From an uncultured Succinatimonas sp. (GTDB lineage Bacteria > Pseudomonadota > Gammaproteobacteria > Enterobacterales > Succinivibrionaceae), in contig ONFP01000009.1 of NCBI GenBank assembly GCA_900317105.1, positions 1 through 50,829 on the forward strand: a stretch of DNA of 50,829 bases, given 5' to 3'. The notes beneath the pieces were generated by a model. It ran no database searches. It was not told the origin of the DNA and saw only the letters and a program-made list of their open reading frames with translations. Below are positions 1 to 7,436 of this stretch, one piece after another. The first letter of the stretch is position 1; each line of letters starts with the position of its first letter. Both the position numbers and the translations under genes were made by a program.

Positions 1-1737
1 CTTATTAAAGAAAAGGCTCCAAATGCTGATACCTTAACTGCAACAGCCGTGCTGGCATCTGTGCTGTCAGGAAAACCTGAATCCAGTCTTTCCCTATTAG
101 TTCTGTCCAATTTTGCAGAAATGCTGACTATTGGTGCGGCAGAGAAGGCTCGTCAGCATATTTCAAATCTTCTTGATATGAAGGAGAAATATGTATGGCT
201 AAAGGATAAGAAGGGGCATGTCTCCAAGGTAAGCATTGACGATGTAATGGTCAATGACGAGGTTGTTGTTTACGTTGGAGAGAAGATCTGCGTGGATGGT
301 GTGATTATTGAAGGTGAGGCTTCAATTGATCAGTCTTCCTTAACCGGTGAGTCAATTCCTGCATTTAAGACTATAAAGCAGGAAGTTTATGCCGGTACAG
401 TGGTTCGCTCTGGAGAAATAACAATCAGGGTTTCCAAGGTTGGAGATGAAACCAATCTTGCTCGTATCATAAACATGGTGGAGAATGCGCAGAATCGCAG
501 AGCTCCAATTCAGAACTTTGCTGACAGAATGGCTAATGCCCTGGTGCCTATTTCATTTTTGTCTGCTGCCGTTGTTTATGGTGTAACCCGTGATTTCCAG
601 CGTGTATTAAACATGTTCTTCATTGACTTCAGCTGCGGTCTGAAGCTTTCTACTTCAACTGCAATTTCAGCTTCAATCAGTAAAGCAGCTCAGATAGGTG
701 TGCTGGTCAAAGGTGGTAACTTCATTGAGACTTTAGCTGATATTGATACTGTTATTCTGGATAAGACCGGAACAATTACTGATGGTCATCCAATCCTGAT
801 TGATACTATTAGATGCAATGAGATTGAGGAGAAGGAGCTGGTTCTATTAGCTGCAGCTGCCGAGAAATCTTCATCTCATCCTTTAGCTGAAGCTGTAATT
901 AATTATGCTCAGGATAAGAACTGGAATGTTCCTCATGAAGTTAAGACAGAGACTGTTGTCGGTCGTGGTATATGCGCTAATGTTTCTGATTTTGATTCCT
1001 ATAAGGGGGGCGAGATCCTGGTTGGAAGCAGAACCTTCATGAAGGAGAAGAAAATTCCAGGCGTGAATGACATTGACAGATCTGGTTTTTCAAAGGAATG
1101 CAATATTATTTACGTGGCAAGAAACAGTGAGCTCCTGGGGGCACTGGTAATCACAGACCCAATCCGCAAGGATATCAAGAAGACTCTTAACAGAATCCGC
1201 CGAAACGGTGTTGACGAAATCGTAATGCTTACTGGTGACAACAAGGTTACAGCAGAGTATGTTGCAGGAAAACTTGATCTTGATGGTTACAAGTCTGATG
1301 TTCTTCCTCATGAGAAGGCTGAATTTGTTGCAAGTAAGCAGAGTTACTCAAAGGTTCTGATGGTTGGTGACGGTATCAATGATGCTCCTGCTCTGGCTTA
1401 TGCCGATATTGGTGTAGCCCTTGGTGGAAAATCTACTGATATTGCCATGGAGTCAGCCGATATTACAATTACTTCTGATGAACCTTTAAAACTTGCAAAG
1501 GTCATGGAATTATCTAAATCCACCATGGGACTGGTTCGTCAGAATTTTGCTGCGACAATTGCCATCAATTCTGCAGCAATGATGCTAGGTGCGCTAGGAA
1601 AGATCAATCCTCTTATTGCGGCAACCATTCATAATGCTGCAACCATAGGTGTTGTTATTAATTCAGCCAGAATTCTTTTTGATAAGAAGTTTAATTTTGA
1701 AAAAATTAAGCGCAATCAGGATTTGGATAATTTATAA
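1..1737 (+). CDS. Metal-transporting P-type ATPase (P1B-like), 5' end outside window
   Basis: This is the 3' part of a cation-transporting P-type ATPase; the reading frame is open from base 1, so the true start lies upstream. Visible are the actuator TGES motif (about 350), the phosphorylation motif DKTGTIT with its Asp codon at 760, the P1B-type HP motif in SSHPLAEA (about 875), and the hinge GDGINDAP (about 1370). These mark a metal exporter of the inner membrane that is phosphorylated by ATP. The membrane motif that is CPC in Cu/Zn/Cd pumps reads F-S-C-G followed by LKLSTSTAI (about 628-668), so only the second Cys remains and the usual Thr-Pro is Thr-Ser. The metal cannot be named from this; Mn or Fe export is possible. 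N-terminal metal-binding domains, if any, are not visible. A small membrane-anchored protein follows after 33 nt, probably in the same transcript. The family call is firm and the substrate is unknown. Confidence 0.9.
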   Translation, partial: LIKEKAPNADTLTATAVLASVLSGKPESSLSLLVLSNFAEMLTIGAAEKARQHISNLLDMKEKYVWLKDKKGHVSKVSIDDVMVNDEVVVYVGEKICVDGVIIEGEASIDQSSLTGESIPAFKTIKQEVYAGTVVRSGEITIRVSKVGDETNLARIINMVENAQNRRAPIQNFADRMANALVPISFLSAAVVYGVTRDFQRVLNMFFIDFSCGLKLSTSTAISASISKAAQIGVLVKGGNFIETLADIDTVILDKTGTITDGHPILIDTIRCNEIEEKELVLLAAAAEKSSSHPLAEAVINYAQDKNWNVPHEVKTETVVGRGICANVSDFDSYKGGEILVGSRTFMKEKKIPGVNDIDRSGFSKECNIIYVARNSELLGALVITDPIRKDIKKTLNRIRRNGVDEIVMLTGDNKVTAEYVAGKLDLDGYKSDVLPHEKAEFVASKQSYSKVLMVGDGINDAPALAYADIGVALGGKSTDIAMESADITITSDEPLKLAKVMELSKSTMGLVRQNFAATIAINSAAMMLGALGKINPLIAATIHNAATIGVVINSARILFDKKFNFEKIKRNQDLDNL

Positions 1738-1770
1738 TTTTTAAGATTAACTATATAAAAGGAGATAATT

Positions 1771-2007
1771 ATGTTATCTAACAAGACTGATTTCTTTATT
1801 GGTTTAGCAGCAGGTGTTGTTGCTGGTGCTGTTGGCTATAAGCTTTTCCAGGATCACAAGGAGCAGATTTTAGGTTCTTTTGATTCTCTAACCTCAAAGT
1901 TCTCAAAGACTGAAGAGACTGCCTTATCCGAGGAAGAGCTTCAGGCTCAGAAAGAGCACTTAGAGGACTTAATTGCTGAGCAGAAAGCTGCTAAGAAGTC
2001 TAAGTAA
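1771..2007 (+). CDS. Small membrane-anchored protein, probable partner of the P-type ATPase
   Basis: This 78-residue protein has one Gly/Ala-rich hydrophobic segment at residues 8-25 (FFIGLAAGVVAGAVGYKLF region) followed by a charged, Lys/Glu-rich, probably helical tail. The layout resembles YtxH-like small membrane proteins, but no specific family can be claimed. A strong Shine-Dalgarno (aaggag) lies about 8 nt before the ATG. The gene sits 33 nt downstream of the metal ATPase and just ahead of a rho-independent terminator, so it is most likely the last gene of the ATPase operon. A role as an accessory or regulatory subunit of the pump is inferred from position only. Confidence 0.75.
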   Translation: MLSNKTDFFIGLAAGVVAGAVGYKLFQDHKEQILGSFDSLTSKFSKTEETALSEEELQAQKEHLEDLIAEQKAAKKSK

Positions 2008-2020
2008 TCTTTACAAAAAA

Positions 2021-2062
2021 AAGCTTATCCCAGACGTAATTGTCTGGGACAGCTTTAATCTT
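2021..2062 (+). terminator. Rho-independent terminator after the ATPase operon
   Basis: An inverted repeat pairs AAGCT-A-TCCCAGAC with GTCTGGGA-A-AGCTT around a short loop, 14 nt after the stop of the 78-residue protein. A run rich in T follows (ttaatcttatctttt). The U-tract is imperfect but the stem is strong. Confidence 0.75.
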
Positions 2063-2250
2063 ATCTTTTCTATAAATTCTTTTCAGTTTTCATTCTGTTT
2101 TTCTCTTTTTTTCAAATAATCGGCAGTATATTGTCAGCTCTGCTGCAAGAAAAGAGGATATACGGTCAATGCAGTTGAAAATGCTGCGAAAATTTTCTTT
2201 TAAGAATCAGATGTACATTATAAAGTTAACTCCTTTCCTATCTATTGGAT
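2063..2250. other. Intergenic spacer with no recognised gene
   Basis: This AT-rich stretch lies between two convergent terminators. No open frame with a ribosome binding site, RNA gene or repeat was recognised in it. Confidence 0.5.
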
Positions 2251-2290
2251 AGAAGAAAGCCCTGATGAATTATATTCAAATCAGGGCGTT
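2251..2290 (-). terminator. Terminator of lon
   Basis: On the reverse strand a stem pairs GCCCTGAT with ATCAGGGC (2259-2266 and 2280-2287) and is followed by TTTCTTCT. It lies about 30 nt after the lon stop codon. Confidence 0.8.
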
Positions 2291-2321
2291 ACTTAGATTA
2301 TCGGAATGACCTTTGGGGTAG

Positions 2322-4883
2322 CTATTTGGTCTTGCCTGTAGCGAATATAACTTTTGCTACATCGTTGAATGTATCAGCATAGTAGTAGGTGACACCTTCG
2401 GTAACTTCTGCAGGCAGTTCTTTTACATCCGACTCATTAGCCTTAGGACAGATGATGTTGGTAATACCCATTCGTCTTGCAGCAATAGTCTTCTCCTTTA
2501 TGCCTCCGATTGCCAGAACCTGACCGGTAAGAGAAAGCTCTCCTGTCATGGCAAATCCTTTTCTTGGAGCCTTATTCATGGCAAGAGATAAAAGGCTTGT
2601 TGCCATGGTTACACCTGCAGAAGGTCCATCTTTTGGAGTTGCTCCCTCTGGTACATGCAGATGGATGAACGCTTTTTTAAAGAAATCCTTTTTCTCTTTA
2701 CAGAAGGTTCCCATATGTGACTGAACATAGCTGTAGGCAATATGAGCTGATTCTTTCATGACATCTCCCAGGGAGCCTGTCAGTTCAAATCCCTTTGCAT
2801 CGTTGTTAACCCTTGATGACTCGATAGGAAGGGTGGCACCTCCAACAGAGGTCCAGGCAAGTCCAGTGATAACACCAACACCTTCAAGTTTCTTTTCTCG
2901 TTTGAAAGGTGCTGTTCCTAGGTAGTCAAACAGAGAGGAGGCGGTTATAGTTACCGACTTTTCTCCCTCTAAAAGCTTAACTGCTGCTTTACGGATGATT
3001 TTATCGATAGCTCTCTGGGTTGAACGCATACCACTCTCACGAGCATATTCCTCAATAATCTTTTTGAGAACACTGTCAGAGATCTTAAGCTGGCTCTTTT
3101 TCATGTTAGCCTTCTCAAGTCCTTTTGGCAGCAGATGCTTTTTGGTAATGGCCAGTTTTTCCTGACTGATGTATCCAGAAAGTCTTATCGGATCCATTCT
3201 ATCCAAAAGAGCTGGCGGAATGGTATCAGTTGTGTTTGCTGTACAGATAAACAGACACTTTGATAAATCCAGTCTCTCATCCAGATAATGATCCATAAAG
3301 CCGTTGTTCTGTTCTGGATCTAGGGTCTCAAGCAGAGTTGAGGCAGGATCACCATGATATGATCTGGTCAGCTTGTCGATTTCATCAAGCATGATTACAG
3401 GATTCATAACCTTGGCTTCTCGAAGCGCCTGGACAAATTTTCCCGGCATTGCTCCTACATAAGTTTTGCGATGACCCTTAATCACAGATTCATCGTTAAC
3501 ACCGCCTAAAGATAGCCTGTAGAATGGTCTGTTTAAAGCTTTAGCAATTGATTTTCCAATAGAGGTTTTACCAACACCAGGAGGTCCTACAAACAGCAGA
3601 ATTGAACCGTTTGTATTTCCCTTAAGAGCTCCTACTGCCAGAAACTCCAGAATTCGGTCTTTGACATCCTTTAGACCTTCATGATCCTCGTCCAGAATTT
3701 TTCTGGCTTTTGCGATATCAAGTTCTTCCTTGGCAACTTCTCCCCATGGAATTGAGGTCAGAATATCCAGATAATTTGTAAGTCCTGCATATTCTGGTGA
3801 ATTAGGGTCAAGTGTATTCAGCTTTTTAAGCTCTTTTTCGAATCTCTTGGTTATGTAGTCTGGTGGAGATAACTTCTTCATCCTGTCTACATATTCATCT
3901 GCCTCAGATGAACTGTCAGCACGAGTTCCAAGTTCTTTCTGAATCTGTTTTAGCTGTTCTCTTAGAACATATTCCTTCTGCTTTCTTGAGAGTTTCTCAT
4001 TTACGGTGGTTTTTATCTCGTCATGAAGCTTTGCGGCCTTCAGTTCCTTCTGTAGCAGATCCTGAGATAACTCCAGACGCTTTAGAATATTGGTACAGTC
4101 TAAAACCTTCTGCAGGGATTTTGCTGAGGTGGTTGTAACAGATGCTGCGCAGTCTGCCAGAAGAGAAGGATCATTCTGATCAAAGCGAAGCAGATACTGA
4201 CGCATTTCATCAGAGTACATCGGATTTAGTGGCAGCAGTTCCTGAAGCAGGGATACAAGGTTCATGGCATAAGCCTTAACCTTTACTTCATCCTCTGTTC
4301 CTGGTTCTGGCATCTCGTTTTCAGGATACTCCAAAACTGCCTTTGGGGAGCCGTTAAAGCTTTTCCACTCCTGGATAGTTACACGTTCAATTCCTTCACA
4401 GACAAAATGAACCTCACCAGGAACGGCTTTTGCGTGTAGCAGTTTGACCAGAGTACCCATCTTAGGAAAATCGCTAGGTCTGATCTTTCCTTTTTTCTCA
4501 AGTTTTTCGTCGATTGCAAAAATAGCAAAGGTCTTTTTCTCTGACTGTGCAATCTGAGTGATGATCTCCTCATAGTCAGATTTTATCTGCATAGGAGTAA
4601 TCTGAGATGGCATTACTGGTCGGCCAAAGGTTGGAATTATGAACATCTCCTCTGGCTCGGACTTTGGAAGATCAATGCCATCCACGTTCTCGCCAAGACT
4701 AGCAAGCTTTGCTGCGAGAGATTTTAATGAATCTGCTTTCTGGGCATTGATCAGGGCTTCTGTCTTTTTTAATTCCTCAACACCTTTTCTAATATTCTCT
4801 TTGATGGAGTCAACTTTGTCATTGAGTTCTTTAATCTTCTCAGGATCAAGGCTGTCTTTATCTTTAGGAGTATTATCTGACAT
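2322..4883 (-). CDS. lon: ATP-dependent protease Lon
   Basis: Lon is a cytoplasmic AAA+ serine protease that degrades misfolded and regulatory proteins. The 853 residues show a LON substrate-binding N domain (about 80-280), a coiled segment (about 280-350), Walker A GPPGVGKT at 433-440, Walker B VIMLDEID near 496-503, and the protease domain with the catalytic Ser755 in KDGPSAG and Lys796 in GGIKEK. It is about 70 residues longer than E. coli Lon. The excess is mostly a charged, helical N-terminal extension of about 75 residues before the N domain. The start at 4883 is preceded by taagg on the reverse strand. The gene stands alone, is divergent from the macrodomain gene, and has a clear heat-shock promoter upstream. 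It is not the Lon-2/LonB type, because the N domain is present. Confidence 0.97.
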   Translation of the reverse strand: MSDNTPKDKDSLDPEKIKELNDKVDSIKENIRKGVEELKKTEALINAQKADSLKSLAAKLASLGENVDGIDLPKSEPEEMFIIPTFGRPVMPSQITPMQIKSDYEEIITQIAQSEKKTFAIFAIDEKLEKKGKIRPSDFPKMGTLVKLLHAKAVPGEVHFVCEGIERVTIQEWKSFNGSPKAVLEYPENEMPEPGTEDEVKVKAYAMNLVSLLQELLPLNPMYSDEMRQYLLRFDQNDPSLLADCAASVTTTSAKSLQKVLDCTNILKRLELSQDLLQKELKAAKLHDEIKTTVNEKLSRKQKEYVLREQLKQIQKELGTRADSSSEADEYVDRMKKLSPPDYITKRFEKELKKLNTLDPNSPEYAGLTNYLDILTSIPWGEVAKEELDIAKARKILDEDHEGLKDVKDRILEFLAVGALKGNTNGSILLFVGPPGVGKTSIGKSIAKALNRPFYRLSLGGVNDESVIKGHRKTYVGAMPGKFVQALREAKVMNPVIMLDEIDKLTRSYHGDPASTLLETLDPEQNNGFMDHYLDERLDLSKCLFICTANTTDTIPPALLDRMDPIRLSGYISQEKLAITKKHLLPKGLEKANMKKSQLKISDSVLKKIIEEYARESGMRSTQRAIDKIIRKAAVKLLEGEKSVTITASSLFDYLGTAPFKREKKLEGVGVITGLAWTSVGGATLPIESSRVNNDAKGFELTGSLGDVMKESAHIAYSYVQSHMGTFCKEKKDFFKKAFIHLHVPEGATPKDGPSAGVTMATSLLSLAMNKAPRKGFAMTGELSLTGQVLAIGGIKEKTIAARRMGITNIICPKANESDVKELPAEVTEGVTYYYADTFNDVAKVIFATGKTK

Positions 4884-4923
4884 ATATTTTCAACCTTACT
4901 TCTGTTTCACTCGTTCTCTTTAA

Positions 4924-4952
4924 ACATGGTGCCAACTCAGCTTTTTTTCAAG
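4924..4952 (-). promoter_or_regulatory. Sigma-32 (heat-shock) promoter of lon
   Basis: Read on the reverse strand, a perfect -35 CTTGAAA (4946-4952) and a -10 CACCATGT (4924-4931) are separated by 14 nt. The remembered RpoH consensus is CTTGAAA, 13-15 nt, CCCCATNT; only one specified base of the -10 differs. The predicted transcript would start about 30-35 nt before the lon ATG. Heat-shock control of lon is known in E. coli and this fits it. Confidence 0.8.
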
Positions 4953-5139
4953 TAATTTTTTCCACAATAATTACTTTTGTCTAACTTGTTGTGCTTTTTG
5001 TCTTTTGTGATTAGGGATCTATCTGTTTTTTCAAAAGAAATTTTAAATTTCAAAAAATCATATACAGATCTGATTTTCATACAAAAAAGTTAAAAAATAT
5101 TTATGTTGCAGAGCATACCGAATTTTTAAAGTAAGAAGG
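4953..5139. other. Divergent intergenic region between lon and macrodomain gene
   Basis: AT-rich DNA separates the two divergent promoters. No gene or further regulatory site was recognised in it. Confidence 0.4.
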
Positions 5140-5168
5140 TTGCCAAAAAATGCAGGTAACGGTATAAA
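5140..5168 (+). promoter_or_regulatory. Sigma-70 type promoter of the macrodomain gene
   Basis: The -35 TTGCCA (5140-5145), an exact 17-nt spacer and the -10 TATAAA (5163-5168) each match consensus in five of six positions. The site is 43 nt upstream of the macrodomain start codon. Confidence 0.7.
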
Positions 5169-5211
5169 AAATCTAGAACTAAAAAAATAACATTCATAAA
5201 GGTGAACCAAT

Positions 5212-6054
5212 ATGATTGAGAAAGGACCTTTAGTAGAAAAGCTTATCGACATATTAGTACAGTTCGTGCCTAGTTTAAAGAATCAGGCTCAGTCGTTTTC
5301 TGATGACTATTTTGCACAGAGAGCTCTGTTAAGAGGGCTTATGAATATGCATCGTGTGCAGAATAAACTTCCTCCTGAATATTTTACAATGCAGGATCAG
5401 CTACTGCAGGCTGAGCTTTCCGAGAAGAGCCTTGTTCAGACAGAGGGCCTTCTAAAGGCAAAAATCAATTCAAATATGAGTCTTCATCAGGGGGATATCA
5501 CCACTTTAAAGGTTGATGCCATTGTAAATTCTGCAACACCATCGCTTTTAGGATGTTTTCAGGCAGGGCATAACTGCATAGACAATTGCATTCATTCTGC
5601 AGCAGGTCTGCAGCTTCGTTATGAGTGCTATAAGATTTTAGGAGGAGGAGAGGCAAGAGAGGGCACTGCTACAATCACTCACGGCTTCAATCTTCCATGC
5701 AAATTTGTAATTCATGTGGTCGGTCCAAAGGTTGGATTCAATATTTCTCCAAGAGAGAAGGCTACTTTGGCCTCATGCTACACAGAGGCTTTAAAGGTTG
5801 CAAGAAAGAATGGAGTTAAGTCTCTGGCTTTCTGCAGTATTTCAACTGATTCTCTTGGTTTCCCAAATTCAGTTGCGGCTCGCATTGCAGTAAATACTGT
5901 TAATGACGATCTTAAGGCTCATGGAAATGATTTGAAGATAGTGTTCTCTGTGGAATCTGACAGAGATGCAAAGGCCTATAAGATTGAGTTTGATCCTCAG
6001 CCAGAAAAGGATAGTGCCGAGCTCCATCCTTTCTTTAATATCAATCTGATTTAA
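5212..6054 (+). CDS. Zinc-dependent macrodomain protein-ADP-ribose hydrolase
   Basis: The 280-residue protein has a helical N-terminal region (1-85) and a macrodomain (about 88-265). Family signatures are QGDIT (93-97), DAIVNSAT (102-109), LLGCF at 112-116, GHNCID at 119-124, AIH-like CIHSAAGLQLR, and GPKVG at 171-175. Cys115, His120 and Cys122 are placed like the zinc ligands of the SAV0325/SpyMacroD class. That class removes ADP-ribose from proteins, in some bacteria from a lipoylated GcvH-like carrier modified by a macrodomain-linked sirtuin. Neither that sirtuin nor the carrier is nearby, so the target is unknown. The start is preceded by aaggtg and a good promoter. The gene is divergent from lon and convergent with the next gene. 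Confidence 0.88.
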   Translation: MIEKGPLVEKLIDILVQFVPSLKNQAQSFSDDYFAQRALLRGLMNMHRVQNKLPPEYFTMQDQLLQAELSEKSLVQTEGLLKAKINSNMSLHQGDITTLKVDAIVNSATPSLLGCFQAGHNCIDNCIHSAAGLQLRYECYKILGGGEAREGTATITHGFNLPCKFVIHVVGPKVGFNISPREKATLASCYTEALKVARKNGVKSLAFCSISTDSLGFPNSVAARIAVNTVNDDLKAHGNDLKIVFSVESDRDAKAYKIEFDPQPEKDSAELHPFFNINLI

Positions 6055-6079
6055 AAATGGCGCCACAAATAGGCGCCAT
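6053..6079 (-). terminator. Terminator of the 334-residue gene, shared spacer with macrodomain gene
   Basis: A perfect 8-bp stem ATGGCGCC/GGCGCCAT (6057-6064 and 6072-6079) has a 7-nt loop. On the reverse strand it is followed by TTTTT, which suits termination of the reverse gene. On the forward strand no U-tract follows. Confidence 0.7.
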
Positions 6080-6082
6080 CTA

Positions 6083-7087
6083 CTAAAAATCGAAAGTCTC
6101 AAGATTATCCAGAGAGTCTAGGATAGCTTTGTATTTTTCCTGTTCCTCTTTTAGTTTTTCTCCTTGAACATCTCTGTAGTGATAGTAGTATTCTCCGATT
6201 CTTCCTTTTAATGATGTGAATCTGTACAAAAGCTCAAAGGCGTCTTTTAGTTCGTCCATGCTCAGATCGGAATAGAATTCAATATCCTTATCTACAGCTG
6301 TAAAACAAAGATATAGTGCTGCTGCCAGAATTCTTGGCTCCATTGTCTTTCCTGAATGCCAGATTTTGTGTTTTTCGGTTCCAAAATAATCTCCGTCGGG
6401 CATAAAGAAAGATCCATCCATAAGATCGATATCTACGGAACGCTCTCCTTCTCTCTGATATCTTTGTACTACATCAAATGCGGTTGCAGGTGGCTGTGCG
6501 AGCATTCTCCATCCAGGAGCCAGGGCTTTGTATGAGAAATCCTCATATTCATTTTCACGACAGATTCCGCATATGATTGCGCAGGCATTCAGTGCTGCGG
6601 TATCGTATTTATCTCCTTTAACCATGCCTAAAAGCCCCTGCACAACAGGCAAGCGTCTTGGACTAATATAGGAGTAGAAATCAAAATAGTCATCTGACGC
6701 CATTCTCAGTACTTTTACAGGAATGGTAATTCCTTTTTCTTTTAAAAATTCATGAAGGCTGTGAAAATCCAGATCATAAAATTCGTTTAGTTTTGTTTTC
6801 TTGTTGGGATCTTCGCTCTGTGTGGTTATGACTTCTTCTTTTTTAACAAGAAGTTTTATGTCAGAAAGATATTCCAGTGCGTCTTTTACCTCTTCAGGCG
6901 AAACTCTTAGATTTCTTGCCAGAAGATGAGTATGACATCTGGCGTTAAATCTTACATATTTATCTTTTGAATGCCAGAAAAGCAGCACCGACAGAACAAT
7001 AGGACTGCAGTCATTCGTAATGGTATCTCTTCTGACTACATTAAGTTCTGGGTAGTAGGGAACACGGGTTAAGCCAAATTCTTCCAT
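6083..7087 (-). CDS. Unknown protein, possible winged-helix N-terminus
   Basis: I do not recognise this 334-residue protein. Residues about 28-85 (IVLSVLLFWHS, then FNARCHTHLLARNLRVSPEEV and DALEYLSDIKLLV in separate blocks) have the pattern of a winged helix-turn-helix as in phage or plasmid replication initiators and DnaD-like proteins: a helix, a start-of-HTH segment, a recognition-like helix and a closing strand. The rest is mixed helical with a charged, probably coiled C-terminus (residues about 300-330). There are no membrane segments and no signal peptide. No strong Shine-Dalgarno precedes the ATG. It is transcribed alone, divergent from nhaP2. A DNA-binding role is an inference from the N-terminal pattern only. 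Confidence 0.7.
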   Translation of the reverse strand: MEEFGLTRVPYYPELNVVRRDTITNDCSPIVLSVLLFWHSKDKYVRFNARCHTHLLARNLRVSPEEVKDALEYLSDIKLLVKKEEVITTQSEDPNKKTKLNEFYDLDFHSLHEFLKEKGITIPVKVLRMASDDYFDFYSYISPRRLPVVQGLLGMVKGDKYDTAALNACAIICGICRENEYEDFSYKALAPGWRMLAQPPATAFDVVQRYQREGERSVDIDLMDGSFFMPDGDYFGTEKHKIWHSGKTMEPRILAAALYLCFTAVDKDIEFYSDLSMDELKDAFELLYRFTSLKGRIGEYYYHYRDVQGEKLKEEQEKYKAILDSLDNLETFDF

Positions 7088-7310
7088 AATACAATCTGAT
7101 TTTTTTAGGTAAAAAAACTTATCTGATGAATATCATAAATACAGGTCTGCATTTTATCATAGTCTATCGTTTGACTTTTTTTTATGTGTCTTTTGCGTAA
7201 TACATTAGACATCTGCTTTGTTTTTTTCTGCACATAATTGAGCATTTATCCCAATTAATTTTTTTGTCTCTCTAACCTTGTGTAATTGAAAGAAAAAATT
7301 TTAAAAAATT
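7088..7310. other. Divergent intergenic region
   Basis: This AT-rich stretch lies between the 334-residue gene and nhaP2. No gene was seen. It must contain the promoter of the reverse gene, but no convincing match was found. Confidence 0.4.
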
Positions 7311-7338
7311 TTGACAAATGTTTGAAATTTACTATTTT
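7311..7338 (+). promoter_or_regulatory. Probable promoter of nhaP2-hrpA
   Basis: A perfect -35 TTGACA (7311-7316) is followed after 16 nt by TATTTT (7333-7338). The 5' untranslated region would be about 90 nt. The -10 is only a partial match. Confidence 0.5.
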
Positions 7339-7436
7339 TAAAGACGGTTCTAATTTAGAATATAAATATGACACCAAAAGAAATGTAACGAGTTCAAATC
7401 TGAATATTTCCACAATAACATGACAAGGAGGATGCG

